Shown here: positions 16,683 through 28,594 of the stretch, one piece after another
Layout of the letters: each line of letters opens with the position of its first letter
Numbering within the stretch: the stretch's first letter is position 1
Assembly (NCBI GenBank): GCA_947258565.1
Contig: CAMYJB010000001.1
Span: 225,757 to 289,756, forward strand
Length of the DNA stretch: 64,000 nt
Reading direction: 5' to 3'
Origin: an uncultured Woeseiaceae bacterium
GTDB lineage: Bacteria; Pseudomonadota; Gammaproteobacteria; Steroidobacterales; Woeseiaceae
Translations under genes and position numbers: made by a program
Notes under the pieces: generated by a model
The model's input: only the letters and a program-made list of their open reading frames with translations
Database searches by the model: none
Told to the model about the DNA's origin: nothing

Positions 16683-18467
16683 TCAGAAATCGGCCGTCAG
16701 CACGTCTTCGTCGAACAGCGGCGTACCTTTCGGCGGCCTCTCGCTGTTGCGCTCGACCCGCAGCCCCAGTTCCTGCGCAATCATGCGCATCGCCGCCTGC
16801 GCTTCCGATTCGCCCTTGAAGCCCTCGCCAACGACCATCGTGTTGCCGTCCTGATCGACCATATTGATGGCGTAATAGATGACGTGCCTGCCGCCCGACT
16901 GGGCCTTCATCGAAGATTTCTTCTTGAATCGCGCGAAACTGGATCGCCTCATGCTTTTGCGGCGCACTGGCACGCCGAGCCAGCGCCGCACGACGTTGAC
17001 CGATGTGCCATCCTGCGATACCTCGAGCGAATTCGTCATCATGTAGAACGCACCGAGCGCGACCAGCGCGCCGACGCCGCCAAAAATACCGCCGAAAATA
17101 GTCTGACCTTCCTGCACCACCAGGAACCAGCCGGCGACAGCGAATACCAGGCCGACCAGGATCCCGGCCAGGTTCGGGCCGAGATACCGTCCGATAGGAT
17201 AGAACATCGACTTGCCCATGGGGCCTTGTTGTATGCGGACGATGTCGCGAACCCTGCCGTCGGAAATCGCATTCTGCTCCCGGCGGCTCTTGTGCACGGC
17301 GCGATCGGAGAGATAACGCGATTCTTGCGCGGTCGCGTAGACCGGTATCTCGTAGTCGCGGTCGACGTCCGTGCCGGGCAGTTCGGCCCTCAGGTTCAGA
17401 CGCCACGTGTAATAACTGTCGCCTTCCTGTGTAGCATCGGATTCGTCGAGTCCGTCGGGCACCTCGAAGCGGAACGTGAGGCGCGTTCCCTTAGCGCCCG
17501 GCTCCGCATGCGCAACGCATTCGTCCTGCCATTTAGCCTCTTCCTTGCGGCTGCGGTTCTTGCCGCTGCCGGAGACGTAGCTGTAAAGGTTGGTAAGCGT
17601 CAGCTGGCACTTCGCCGTGCTGTCGTACGGCAGGTTCAGGTCGATCGTGCCGCCGACATGGCCCCCGATCGAGCCCGGGAAAGGATCCAGCGTGACGGGG
17701 GCAGGGCCGAAACGGCGCCACTCCAGCGTGCGACGCACGGCCCAGGTCAGCAACCCGATGCCGACCAGTGGAAAGAGCAGGGCGATAAGTGCCAGGTAAT
17801 TCTGGTTGTCGACGACTTCCCTGTAGGCCATGAAAGGCGTCATCGCCGAGATAGCATTCCAGAGTGCGGCGAATATCCACGCGCCCCACATCGCGGCTCT
17901 GGAGCCCGAGCGGATTTCCGGCGTCTGCCACGCATCGTTCAGCAGCCAGGGCGCATCCTGATATTGCATCAGGGATGCATCTTTCTCCCGCGGGCCCATC
18001 CACGTATAGATGATCAGACCGAGCCCGATTCCGCCAAATACGAACAGGAATATCGATCTGAATCCCACGAGTCCCCAGCGGATATTGCGGTCGATGACGG
18101 ATTCCCGGGGAGCCGCCGGGTTCACCCAGACGGTGGCCGGCTCGCCGCGTGAGCGCAGTCCACTGAGCCGGTTGCCAAGGTCAGTCTGGTAGTTGCCGAT
18201 ATTGTCGGCGCCGTCCGAGAGGGCGACCCGTTCACCGGTGTAGGCTTGCCCACGATGCTGGTAGGTGTACTTCGCATACGCCTCGTAGCTATCGGAATCA
18301 TCGCCCGTATGGGTCTCATAACCGGCAGCTATGAGCCGGGCCGGCACCGGCTCCCAGTCCTGCATGCGCCAGGCGTCGTGAAACGTGCTGCCGATGGACC
18401 ACAGCATCCACACACCCACGCCGAAAAACGGTAGTGCGAAAAGCGTTACGAAGATTCTGCCTTTCAT
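16683..18467 (-). CDS. DUF3592-type multi-pass membrane protein
   Basis: 594 residues. N-terminal membrane segment (MKGRIFVTLFALPFFGVGVWML), then a DUF3592-like extracytosolic part with YTYQHRGQAYTGERV, conserved VWVNPAAPRESV and IRWG patterns, followed by further helices at about 143-165, 190-215, 225-245 and a pair near 440-490. The C-terminal ~100 residues are soluble. No enzyme motif is visible and the role is unknown. I start at the ATG at 18467 because the longer frame would run into the upstream kinase gene and lacks the membrane start. Confidence 0.75.
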   Translation of the reverse strand: MKGRIFVTLFALPFFGVGVWMLWSIGSTFHDAWRMQDWEPVPARLIAAGYETHTGDDSDSYEAYAKYTYQHRGQAYTGERVALSDGADNIGNYQTDLGNRLSGLRSRGEPATVWVNPAAPRESVIDRNIRWGLVGFRSIFLFVFGGIGLGLIIYTWMGPREKDASLMQYQDAPWLLNDAWQTPEIRSGSRAAMWGAWIFAALWNAISAMTPFMAYREVVDNQNYLALIALLFPLVGIGLLTWAVRRTLEWRRFGPAPVTLDPFPGSIGGHVGGTIDLNLPYDSTAKCQLTLTNLYSYVSGSGKNRSRKEEAKWQDECVAHAEPGAKGTRLTFRFEVPDGLDESDATQEGDSYYTWRLNLRAELPGTDVDRDYEIPVYATAQESRYLSDRAVHKSRREQNAISDGRVRDIVRIQQGPMGKSMFYPIGRYLGPNLAGILVGLVFAVAGWFLVVQEGQTIFGGIFGGVGALVALGAFYMMTNSLEVSQDGTSVNVVRRWLGVPVRRKSMRRSSFARFKKKSSMKAQSGGRHVIYYAINMVDQDGNTMVVGEGFKGESEAQAAMRMIAQELGLRVERNSERPPKGTPLFDEDVLTADF

Positions 18468-18592
18468 GCGAATGCACCACGCCCCTGTTGCCACACGTTG
18501 AGGCCAGATTAGCAGTGCGTGACGGCGGCCGCCGTGAAGCGTGTCAGAAAAAACGTATTGGAAATAAAGCGTTGCGCCCGCGCGCAGGCGAT

Positions 18593-20467
18593 TCAGATGT
18601 CCGAGATGGACAGACGCACGAGCCGGGCCGTCTTCTTGTCGTGATGCCGCTGCATTTTTCGCAGGATCTTGTCGAGCGTGTGAATGGCGCCGAGTATGTT
18701 CGGCCCTTTGTTCAGCATCACGCAGTCGGCACGTTGCGACATTGCGGCATCGGTAATCTCCGCGCGCGTCGGCGTGCCCTTCTTGGCCGCGCCCTCGAGC
18801 ACCTGAGTCGCCCAGATCACCGGCACGTGTGCAGCCTCGCAGATCCAAAGCATCTCTTCCTGGATTTCCGCAAGCCGCACCCAGCCGCACTCGATCGCCA
18901 GGTCGCCGCGAGCGATCATCATGCCGGCCGGATACCGCCGCATCACCGCGAGCAGTATCTGCGGCAGCGCATTGAAGGCGCGCTTGGTCTCGATCTTGGC
19001 CACGATCGGCACGTCCTGCTCCAGGTACTGTCTCAACTCTTCCTGCAGGGCGATCACGTCCTCGGGGCGGCGCACAAAGGAGAGCGCCACGACGTCGGCA
19101 TGCTCGACGACGAATGCGAGGTCCTCTCGATCCTTGACGGTGATGCCCTCGAGGTCGAGGTCCGTGCCCGGAAAATTGATGCCCTTGTTGCTGCGCAGCC
19201 GGCTGCCGGTCGGCTTCGCGCTGGTAATGCGTACCACGATCTCTTCGCCTGACACCTTCTCGACAGTTCCCTCGATGCGCCCGTCATCGAGGCTTACCGG
19301 ATCGTTGACCGCCACCTGCTCGAATATTTCGACCGGCCGGCACGAGACGCGAGCGGGCGTCGTTACCACGTCGTCCTTGTCGAGCACGGCAGGTGCACCC
19401 GGCGCTCCGTCCCGCGTCAGAATCAGCGGATCCCCGACGTGCAGCATGATGGGCTGTTCCACCGGTGGCAGCTCGCCAAAGCGAAATTCCGGTTCTTCAC
19501 CCGTCGTGCGCGACACCACCCGGAAGCTCAGACCGGTACCAATGTAGGCCGTTTTGTAGAGTTCCAGCACCAGCCCCTTATTGTCCTTGACGACGACTTC
19601 GAGTTTGCGGCGCCGGCCGCGCGTGTCTTTGAAACGCAGCAGGTCGCCGATCTCCGCCAACTCGATAGCCCGGCGCGGCACCGGAACGACAGCGGATTTG
19701 GTGCCGGCCCATGGCTCGTCGTCCGGAATGCAGCGCACCCGCCTCGGGGCGAGAACCTGGCCCAGCGCATCGCGCCTTGGCCGCAGCCTCAATACTCTGG
19801 GACCAGGCTGCAGCTGCCCGGTGCGGAACTTGGGTCCGCCCAGGTCCATCATGATCCGGCAAGGCCTGCCGAGCTTGTCGCTCGCATGTCGCACGTTGCG
19901 GATCATGCCCAGCCAGGCCTCCTGCGTATCATGTGCGCAGTTGATTCGCGCCAGGTCCATGCCCGCTGACATGAGACCGCGCACGTAGTCGTAGTCCTCG
20001 GCCGCCGTGGCCGGTAATGTCACCATGATCGGTACGGCGCGATCCGCCGGGGGCTCGCCGAGCAATGCCCGCGCATGCAGCTGCAGGCGTTTTTCGCCGG
20101 GCGGGAAGGGCAGGTGGCCGGTGTCGCTGTCCGCCGCGTCGTCGGAGATCCTGAGCAACGCACGCTGAACGCTATGAATGCTCGCCAGCACGTGGTGCTC
20201 CGCACGCCCCAGCGAGGACAGGCCGAGCTCGGTAAGCCGCTCCTGCAACTCACCGATGTCGTACTGGCGAAGTGCGATGTAATGCAGCAGGTTGCGCGCG
20301 CTGGCCGCGAAATTCGGGTGGACCTGCTGCAGCTCCGGTTCGAAGCGCGCCTCCAGCGCCTCGGCGCGCTCCCGGATACGTTGCAGCTGCTGCCGCAGCG
20401 ACACCAGGTCGCCATGCACTGCCCCGGTCTCAGGGCGCGAGGCGGTCGATTCGCCAGCGGTCATCAT
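18593..20467 (-). CDS. Atypical pyruvate kinase family protein
   Basis: 624 residues. An N-terminal region of about 140 residues with no pyruvate-kinase similarity precedes a barrel carrying DLGGPKFRTG, a B-domain insert, SNKGINFPG, KIETKRAF (catalytic Lys region), MIARGDLAIE and ATQVLE...PTRAEITDAAM. These are the ADP, metal and phosphoenolpyruvate site motifs. The first strand reads MVTLPAT instead of the usual T-x-GP, and the protein stops at MLNKGP-x35 with no allosteric C-terminal domain. It may be an active but differently regulated enzyme, or one with another substrate. It overlaps the end of pdxH by 38 bases and is probably coupled to it. Confidence 0.8.
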   Translation of the reverse strand: MMTAGESTASRPETGAVHGDLVSLRQQLQRIRERAEALEARFEPELQQVHPNFAASARNLLHYIALRQYDIGELQERLTELGLSSLGRAEHHVLASIHSVQRALLRISDDAADSDTGHLPFPPGEKRLQLHARALLGEPPADRAVPIMVTLPATAAEDYDYVRGLMSAGMDLARINCAHDTQEAWLGMIRNVRHASDKLGRPCRIMMDLGGPKFRTGQLQPGPRVLRLRPRRDALGQVLAPRRVRCIPDDEPWAGTKSAVVPVPRRAIELAEIGDLLRFKDTRGRRRKLEVVVKDNKGLVLELYKTAYIGTGLSFRVVSRTTGEEPEFRFGELPPVEQPIMLHVGDPLILTRDGAPGAPAVLDKDDVVTTPARVSCRPVEIFEQVAVNDPVSLDDGRIEGTVEKVSGEEIVVRITSAKPTGSRLRSNKGINFPGTDLDLEGITVKDREDLAFVVEHADVVALSFVRRPEDVIALQEELRQYLEQDVPIVAKIETKRAFNALPQILLAVMRRYPAGMMIARGDLAIECGWVRLAEIQEEMLWICEAAHVPVIWATQVLEGAAKKGTPTRAEITDAAMSQRADCVMLNKGPNILGAIHTLDKILRKMQRHHDKKTARLVRLSISDI

Positions 20468-21068
20468 CTTGTCTCGTGTAAATAAAACGATCGTGCAATC
20501 GATTCGTGCGTCCCTGCCAGAATTCCATCTCCTCGGGGATTACCCGGTAGCCGCCCCAGAAAGAGGGCAGCGGCACTTCCCTGTCGCGGAACTTCTGTTT
20601 CAGTTCCTCGAACTTCGCCTCGAGCAGCGAGCGCGTCGAGATGATGCTGCTTTGCGACGACACCCAGGCACCAATCTGGCTGCCACGCGGTCGGGTTGCA
20701 AAATACCGGAGCGTCTCGCTCGTCGGGATTTTCCCGGCGCGGCCGCGAATCGAGATCTGCCGTCCCAGTTCGCGCCAGAAGAACAACAGGGCGACATGTG
20801 CGTTAGCGGCGATGTGGCCGGCTTTACTGCTCTCGAGATTGGTAAAGAACACGAAACCGCGTTGATCGAAATATTTCAGCAACACCGTGCGCGAGGCGGG
20901 CCGGTTCCCGGCATCCACCGTCGAGAGCGTCATCGCGTTCGGGTCCATCCGGTCCGAATCGCACGCCTCACCGAACCAGAGTCCGAACTGGACAATCGGA
21001 TCTTTGTCGAGATCGTCACGCTCGAGTGCCGGCCCCGTCGCCGACCGGCGCAGGTCGGACACGTCCAT
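20430..21068 (-). CDS. pdxH: Pyridoxine/pyridoxamine 5'-phosphate oxidase
   Basis: 212 residues from the ATG at 21068 (E. coli 218); a GTG 14 codons earlier (21110) is also possible and has a weak AGGG upstream. Conserved parts include RTVLLKYFDQRGFVFFTN, RPRGSQIGAWVS, SFWGGYRV, EFWQGRTNRLHDR and the C-terminal RLAP, the FMN- and substrate-binding residues of PdxH. It oxidises PNP/PMP to pyridoxal phosphate with FMN and O2. It is divergent from tRNA-Leu and overlaps the pyruvate-kinase-like gene, which may depend on it for translation. Confidence 0.95.
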   Translation of the reverse strand: MDVSDLRRSATGPALERDDLDKDPIVQFGLWFGEACDSDRMDPNAMTLSTVDAGNRPASRTVLLKYFDQRGFVFFTNLESSKAGHIAANAHVALLFFWRELGRQISIRGRAGKIPTSETLRYFATRPRGSQIGAWVSSQSSIISTRSLLEAKFEELKQKFRDREVPLPSFWGGYRVIPEEMEFWQGRTNRLHDRFIYTRQDDDRWRIDRLAP

Positions 21069-21229
21069 GGCGGTACGAGGCAAGGAATCGTCGCGATTAC
21101 TGGAATCCACAGCCGGGCCCTGATTCGGTTCCAGCCGGTATCCTAGTACGATTGCCGGGCCGAGTGGCAGTCGTTATTGCCCCTATGCCGTGCCGTCCCG
21201 AGAAGCCCCAATAAACGCGGAATCTCCGT

Positions 21230-21235
21230 TATAAT
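21230..21235 (+). promoter_or_regulatory. -10 box (TATAAT) upstream of tRNA-Leu
   Basis: A consensus TATAAT, 51 bases before tRNA-Leu, followed by GTTCGGCTGG. I could not find a matching -35 box at 16-18 bases. It may serve both tRNA-Leu and tig. Confidence 0.45.
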
Positions 21236-21286
21236 GTTCGGCTGGACGGTAGTTACGGGTTCCAGAGTCAGGCCGGGCTCGGTCAA

Positions 21287-21371
<85 letters not shown>

Positions 21372-21459
21372 GCTCTCGCTGTCTAACCCATTGAATTTAA
21401 GAGATAGTTTTTCACCAGCCGCACTGCACGCGCGCCTGGTGGCGGAAAGGATTGAAGTC

Positions 21460-22749
21460 ATGCAGGTCACTGTCGAATCGACGGGAACGCTGGAGCGGCG
21501 CATGCGTGTCGAGCTGCCCGCCGAACGCATTGAGAAAGAGGTCGATAGCCGCCTGAAGTCGGTCGGCAAGAACGTCAAGATCAAGGGCTTTCGTCCCGGC
21601 AAGGTGCCGCCCAAGGTCGTGAAGCAGCGCTACGGCGCGCAGATTCGCCAGGAAGTCCTGTCGGAGCTGATGCAGCAAAGCTACTCCGACGCGGTCCAGC
21701 AGGAAAACCTGAACCCGGCAGGCGGACCGCAGATCGAAACGGAGGCGGCAGGCGACGGCAAGGGCTTCACCTACGTCGCGACGTTCGAAGTCATGCCCGA
21801 TATCGAGCTCAAGGGGCTCGACAAGATCAAGGTCGAAAAGGCCGAGGTCGAGATCGGGGACAGTGACCTCGATGACATGATCGAGAATCTGAGGAAGCAG
21901 AAAGCGACCTGGACCGAGGTCGACCGCACGAGTGCGACCGGCGACCGGGTCGTCGTCGACTTCGACGGCACGCTCAAGGGTGAGCCCATTGAGGGCGGCC
22001 AGGGCAAGGAAGTGCCCGTAATTCTCGGCCAGGGCCAGATGCTGGCGGATTTCGAAAAAGGGCTTACCGGGGTCAGGGCCGGCGAGGAGAAGGCCTTCAA
22101 GGTCAAGTTCCCGAAGGACTACCACGCCGAAGACCTGCAGGGCCAGAAAGTCGATTTCACGATCCGGACGCATCGCGTCGAGGAGGAAACCCTGCCGCCT
22201 GTCGATGACGGGCTGGCGGAGATGTTCAATGTCCAGGAGGGCGGTCTCGACAAATTCAAAGCCGATGTCATCGACAATATGCGCCACGAGGCCGACCAGA
22301 AGGTGAAGGCGCAGGTACGGGAACAAATCATGGATGAACTGCTGGCGGCGAACCCGGTCGAAATACCGCAGGCACTCAAACACCAGGAAATGCAATCAAT
22401 GCAGCACGAGGCGATGCAGCGCCTCGGCATCGAGGATCACGACCAGGCCCCGCCGCTGGAAAATTTCGCCGAATCCGCCGAAAAGCGCGTGCGCCTCGGG
22501 CTGCTCATCCGGCAGTTGATCACGGACCAGGACCTGACGCTCAACGAAGACCTCGTCCGGGCTCACGTGGAGGATATGTGCGCCGGCTACGAGAACTTCG
22601 ACGAGATGGTCAACATGTACATGAGCACACCACAGGTGCGCCAGCAGGTCGAGCCGGTCGTGCTCGAACAGATGGCGTTCGACTGGCTGCTGGAGCACGG
22701 CAAGGTGAAAGCCCGGAAAGTCGGCTTCAGGGAAATCATGAACGGCTGA
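21460..22749 (+). CDS. tig: Trigger factor (ribosome-associated chaperone and prolyl isomerase)
   Basis: 429 residues (432 in E. coli). The N-terminal ribosome-binding domain has the GFRPGKVP signature (residues about 44-51), the FKBP-type domain spans about 150-245 (GDRVVVDFDGTLKGEPIEGG), and the rest is the helical chaperone cradle. The start is the ATG at 21460, which gives MQVTVESTGTLERRM as in the family and has GGAAAGG upstream. It heads the protein quality-control block tig-clpP-clpX-lon. Confidence 0.96.
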   Translation: MQVTVESTGTLERRMRVELPAERIEKEVDSRLKSVGKNVKIKGFRPGKVPPKVVKQRYGAQIRQEVLSELMQQSYSDAVQQENLNPAGGPQIETEAAGDGKGFTYVATFEVMPDIELKGLDKIKVEKAEVEIGDSDLDDMIENLRKQKATWTEVDRTSATGDRVVVDFDGTLKGEPIEGGQGKEVPVILGQGQMLADFEKGLTGVRAGEEKAFKVKFPKDYHAEDLQGQKVDFTIRTHRVEEETLPPVDDGLAEMFNVQEGGLDKFKADVIDNMRHEADQKVKAQVREQIMDELLAANPVEIPQALKHQEMQSMQHEAMQRLGIEDHDQAPPLENFAESAEKRVRLGLLIRQLITDQDLTLNEDLVRAHVEDMCAGYENFDEMVNMYMSTPQVRQQVEPVVLEQMAFDWLLEHGKVKARKVGFREIMNG

Positions 22750-22822
22750 CGGTCACATTGGAATACCTGAACGCACGGATTCGTGAGAAAATAGACACTT
22801 CAAAACCGCAGCAGGCACACAC

Positions 22823-23446
22823 ATGAGCGCAACCGCACTGAATCTCGTTCCGATGGTCGTTGAACAGACGGCGCGCGGCGAGCGAGCGTACGATATCTAT
22901 TCTCGGCTCCTGAAGGAGCGCGTCGTTTTTATCGTGGGGCCCGTGGAAGACCACATGGCGAATCTCGTGGTCGCGCAACTCTTGTTTCTGGAGTCGGAGA
23001 ACCCGAGCAAGGACATCCATCTCTACATCAACTCGCCGGGGGGCGCGGTTACCTCGGGGTTGTCGATCTACGACACGATGCAGTTCATCAACTGCGATAT
23101 CTCCACCATCTGCATCGGCCAGGCCGCGAGCATGGGCGCCCTGTTGCTGGCCGGCGGCACGCACGGCAAGCGGGCGGCGCTGCCACACTCGCGCGTGATG
23201 GTGCATCAGCCGAGCGCGGGTTTCCAGGGGCAGGCCACGGACATCAGCATCCACGCGAACGAGGTCCTGGAACTGAAACACCGCCTGAACGAGATTATGG
23301 CGAAACACACCGGGCAGACACTCGAGACGATCGAGAAGGACCTGGAGCGCGACAACTTCATGAGCGCCGTATCAGCGGTCAAATACGGGCTCATTGACAC
23401 CGTCCTTGAACAACGCAGCGAGATGAAGAGCGCGAAGAAGGACTGA
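22823..23446 (+). CDS. clpP: ATP-dependent Clp protease, proteolytic subunit
   Basis: 207 residues. Catalytic triad Ser103 ([10 protein letters not shown]), His128 (MVHQP) and Asp177 (ERDNFM). The N-terminal [25 protein letters not shown] is the usual processed N-terminus and axial-loop region. ClpP forms a double heptamer and degrades substrates unfolded by ClpX, whose gene follows. Spacing to tig is 73 bases. Confidence 0.97.
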   Translation: MSATALNLVPMVVEQTARGERAYDIYSRLLKERVVFIVGPVEDHMANLVVAQLLFLESENPSKDIHLYINSPGGAVTSGLSIYDTMQFINCDISTICIGQAASMGALLLAGGTHGKRAALPHSRVMVHQPSAGFQGQATDISIHANEVLELKHRLNEIMAKHTGQTLETIEKDLERDNFMSAVSAVKYGLIDTVLEQRSEMKSAKKD

Positions 23447-23501
23447 TCACATTAAAATCAATCACTTATAGTGCGAGTCGTCGCAGATGAGACGTGCCGC
23501 T

Positions 23502-23530
23502 TTGCACCCCGAAAAGCCGCATGTTATATA
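23502..23530 (+). promoter_or_regulatory. Candidate internal promoter for clpX
   Basis: TTGCAC (23502-23507), 17-base spacer, TATATA (23525-23530), about 50 bases before the clpX start. It would allow clpX to be expressed independently of clpP. Confidence 0.55.
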
Positions 23531-23580
23531 CAGTCCCAGTCGTAACAGACTGATTTTCGAGTCACAGAGGCCGATCCTGC

Positions 23581-24900
23581 ATGAGCGATGAGACCCGCGG
23601 TAAGAGCGAAGACGGAAAACTCCTCTACTGTTCTTTTTGCGGCAAGAGCCAGCACGAAGTACGCAAGCTGATTGCGGGCCCCTCTGTTTTCATCTGCGAC
23701 GAATGTGTCGAGTTGTGCAACGACATCATTCGTGAAGAACTCGAAGACTCCGGCGAGGCCGGTCGCGACAAGCTGCCGAAACCGCAGGAGATCAACGCGA
23801 TTCTCGACGAGTACGTCATCGGCCAGGCCCGGGCCAAGAAGGTCCTGTCGGTCGCCGTTTACAACCACTACAAGCGTCTTAACGATCGCCTCGACGATCG
23901 CAGCAAAGACGATATAGAACTCGCAAAGTCGAACATCCTTCTGATCGGCCCGACGGGTTGCGGCAAGACGCTGCTGGCCGAGACCCTGGCCCGGCTCCTG
24001 AACGTCCCCTTCACGATTGCCGATGCCACGACGCTCACCGAGGCGGGTTACGTCGGCGAGGACGTCGAGAACATCATCCAGAAGCTGCTGCAGAAGTGCG
24101 ACTACGATGTCGACAAAGCGCAAACGGGTATCGTCTATATCGACGAAATCGACAAGATCTCGCGCAAGTCGGACAACCCGTCGATTACGCGCGACGTGTC
24201 CGGCGAAGGTGTGCAGCAGGCGCTGCTGAAGCTCATCGAGGGCACCATCGCGTCGGTGCCGCCGCAAGGCGGTCGCAAGCACCCGCAGCAGGAGTTCCTG
24301 CAGGTCGACACGGGAAATATCCTGTTTATCTGCGGCGGTGCTTTCGCGGGCCTGGACAAGATTATCCTGAATCGCTCCTCGAAAGCCGGCATCGGCTTCG
24401 TCGCTGAGGTGAAGAGCGACGAGGACGAACAGAGCATCGGTGAGCTCCTGACCGACGTCGAACCCGAAGACCTGATCCGCTACGGCCTCATCCCCGAGTT
24501 CGTGGGCCGTTTGCCCGTCGTGGCGACGCTAGAGGAACTCGACGAGGATGCGCTCGTCACCATTCTCCTCGAACCGAAGAATGCGCTGACCAAGCAGTAC
24601 AAGAAGCTGTTTGACATGGAGGGCGTGGAGCTCGAGTTCCGGGACGATGCGCTGCGCGCCGTCGCGATTAAGGCCATGGAGCGCAAGACCGGCGCCCGTG
24701 GCTTGAGGACGATTCTCGAAAACGTGCTGCTCGATACGATGTACGATCTGCCGTCGGCGGCGAGCGCGAAAAAGGTCGTGGTCGACGAAGCCGTTGTCAC
24801 GGGTGAGACCAAGCCCTACGTCATTTACGAGTCGGACGAGAGCCCGACCGCAAACATCGAACAGCAATCGCCGCGACCGACAGGTTCCGACGGCGCATAA
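23581..24900 (+). CDS. clpX: ATP-dependent Clp protease ATP-binding subunit ClpX
   Basis: 439 residues (424 in E. coli). An N-terminal zinc domain with Cys17, Cys20, Cys39 and Cys42 for substrate and adaptor recognition; a AAA+ domain with Walker A GPTGCGKT (123-130), Walker [10 protein letters not shown], and the [14 protein letters not shown] sensor region. An IGF-type ClpP-docking loop is present within the span around GIGFVAEV (ClpP-docking motif IGF). The C-terminus carries a short acidic/Ser-rich tail. It unfolds ssrA-tagged and other proteins and feeds ClpP. Confidence 0.97.
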   Translation: MSDETRGKSEDGKLLYCSFCGKSQHEVRKLIAGPSVFICDECVELCNDIIREELEDSGEAGRDKLPKPQEINAILDEYVIGQARAKKVLSVAVYNHYKRLNDRLDDRSKDDIELAKSNILLIGPTGCGKTLLAETLARLLNVPFTIADATTLTEAGYVGEDVENIIQKLLQKCDYDVDKAQTGIVYIDEIDKISRKSDNPSITRDVSGEGVQQALLKLIEGTIASVPPQGGRKHPQQEFLQVDTGNILFICGGAFAGLDKIILNRSSKAGIGFVAEVKSDEDEQSIGELLTDVEPEDLIRYGLIPEFVGRLPVVATLEELDEDALVTILLEPKNALTKQYKKLFDMEGVELEFRDDALRAVAIKAMERKTGARGLRTILENVLLDTMYDLPSAASAKKVVVDEAVVTGETKPYVIYESDESPTANIEQQSPRPTGSDGA

Positions 24901-25097
24901 CGCTTTGTTCACGCCCCTGTCGCTTGGGAAAGGGGGGCCATTGAAAGAAGCTGCAAGTTCAAACAGAGGGGTAGTGCCCTGCAGTGCGCCGGTTGCGCCC
25001 GGCTGCGGGCCGCTTTGGCGCGATAATTGCGTCCGGACCCCTTTTATTTCCAGCTTCCAGCCTTATCTCGACTCAGTCACCCGTAGAGGTATTTCTT

Positions 25098-27533
<2,436 letters not shown>

Positions 27534-27563
27534 TGTCCTGAAACCCGCGTGGTTAAAGGATAT

Positions 27564-27592
27564 TTGACCCCCTAGGGGCCAGTTGGTATAAG
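27564..27592 (+). promoter_or_regulatory. Promoter of hupB
   Basis: TTGACC (27564-27569), 17-base spacer, TATAAG (27587-27592). The spacer holds a perfect palindrome CCCCTAGGGG (27569-27578), a possible regulator site. It lies 31 bases after the lon stop and 117 bases before hupB. Confidence 0.72.
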
Positions 27593-27708
27593 CATCGCAG
27601 TCGTCGGTGGATGCACGGAGCCAACGGCGGCGATTCAGCGGATTGCGAACTGTTATGGGGGCGCGCGCTGGATTGATCTTTTCACAATCAATCTGCAAGG
27701 GTGAAGCT

Positions 27709-27981
27709 ATGAACAAGGGAGAACTGATTGACGCGGTTGCCGGTAGTGCTGGATTGTCCAGGGCGGACGCAACGAAGGCAGTCGACGCAGTGCTAGACAG
27801 CATTACGGGGACATTATCGAACGGTGGTTCGGTGTCGCTCGTAGGCTTTGGAACGTTCTCGGTCAAGGCTCGCGCCGCACGCGCCGGCCGCAATCCCAGG
27901 ACCGGCGAAACTATCCAGATTCCGGCCAGCAACGTGCCCGGATTCAAGGCTGGCAAAGCCCTGAAGGCTGCTGTAAACTAG
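27709..27981 (+). CDS. hupB: DNA-binding protein HU-beta
   Basis: 90 residues, the exact HU size. It shows the family signature GFGTFSVKARAARAGRNPRTGE (the beta-arm that intercalates DNA) and the C-terminal helix FKAGKALKAAVN. HU bends and compacts DNA in the nucleoid. ATG at 27709 with AAGGGTGA just upstream. The order lon-hupB-ppiD is conserved in gammaproteobacteria. Confidence 0.96.
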   Translation: MNKGELIDAVAGSAGLSRADATKAVDAVLDSITGTLSNGGSVSLVGFGTFSVKARAARAGRNPRTGETIQIPASNVPGFKAGKALKAAVN

Positions 27982-28005
27982 CGCGCCCTTCGGGGCCGGG
28001 GGCCC

Positions 28006-28069
28006 GTAGGAGCGCTTCTCGAAGCGCGGTTCTGGCGGGTCCCAGGCGCACTTCGAGAAGCGCTCCTAC
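28006..28069. repeat. REP-like inverted repeat (19-base arms)
   Basis: GTAGGAGCGCTTCTCGAAG (28006-28024) and its exact reverse complement (28051-28069) enclose a 26-base loop whose outer bases also pair with one mismatch. It lies between hupB and tRNA-Val. The GTAGGAGCG head recurs in a shorter hairpin at 37163-37190, which suggests a dispersed REP family. Confidence 0.85.
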
Positions 28070-28077
28070 CAGTTTTG

Positions 28078-28153
28078 GGGTGCTTAGCTCAGCTGGTAGA
28101 GCATCGCCCTTACAAGGCGAGGGTCGGCGGTTCGATCCCGTCAGCACCCACCA
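28078..28153 (+). tRNA. tRNA-Val (anticodon TAC)
   Basis: 76 bases with encoded CCA. Acceptor stem GGGTGCT/AGCACCC, anticodon stem TCGCC/GGCGA with loop CTTACAA, T arm GGTTCGATCC. It directly follows the REP-like repeat and precedes tRNA-Asp by six bases. Confidence 0.97.
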
Positions 28154-28159
28154 CGGTTC

Positions 28160-28236
28160 GGAGTGGTAGTTCAGTTGGTTAGAATACCGGCCTGTCACGC
28201 CGGGGGTCGCGGGTTCGAGTCCCGTCCACTCCGCCA
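28160..28236 (+). tRNA. tRNA-Asp (anticodon GTC)
   Basis: 77 bases with encoded CCA. Acceptor stem GGAGTGG/CCACTCC, anticodon stem CCGGC/GCCGG with loop CTGTCAC, T arm GGTTCGAGTCC. It ends 10 bases before a strong terminator. Confidence 0.97.
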
Positions 28237-28246
28237 TTAAATAAAG

Positions 28247-28283
28247 AAGTTCCGGCCCCGACGGGGGCCGGAACTTTTTTTTT
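28247..28283 (+). terminator. Intrinsic terminator after tRNA-Asp
   Basis: A perfect 13-base stem AAGTTCCGGCCCC/GGGGCCGGAACTT with a four-base loop and a run of nine T (28275-28283). It ends the hupB/tRNA transcript or a separate tRNA transcript. Confidence 0.95.
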
Positions 28284-28500
28284 GGCCGAGCGACCGGCCC
28301 GGACGCGAGACAAAACCGCGGCAGCGGTTTTGGACGCTCGAGCTTCGCGAGAGCGCCCGAAGGGCCGCCGAAGGCGGTCAACCGGGTTCGACAAACGCCT
28401 CCGAAGGCCCGTTTGGACGCATGAGCGCAGCGAATGCGCCCCGCAGGGGTGAGCGAGCAGAGCGAGCGAATCCGTCCCGTCCGCTACGTCTCCTGGCCAC
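28284..28500. repeat. Hairpin-rich GC region between tRNA-Asp and ppiD
   Basis: No gene is supported here. The stretch contains CAAAACCGC/GCGGTTTTG (arms 28311-28319 and 28324-28332, four-base loop), then smaller hairpins such as GCCGCC-GAA-GGCGG near 28366, and a run of GAGCGAGC-type repeats near 28450. It may be a decayed repeat element or structured RNA. Confidence 0.4.
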
Positions 28501-28517
28501 TCAACATAAGGCCCCTG

Positions 28518-28546
28518 TTGGCCTAACTAGCCGACTCAGATAGAAT
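28518..28546 (+). promoter_or_regulatory. Promoter of ppiD
   Basis: TTGGCC (28518-28523), 17-base spacer, TAGAAT (28541-28546), 48 bases before the ppiD start codon. Confidence 0.65.
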
Positions 28547-28594
28547 TCCGGCCCTTATCCCGGGTCCGAGTGCCCAAGCCAGAAAGACTCTCCT

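Noticed and set aside
24901..25097. Possible sigma-32 heat-shock promoter before lon
   Set aside because: CTTGGGA is present but no CCCCAT-like -10 at the right distance; no convincing site.
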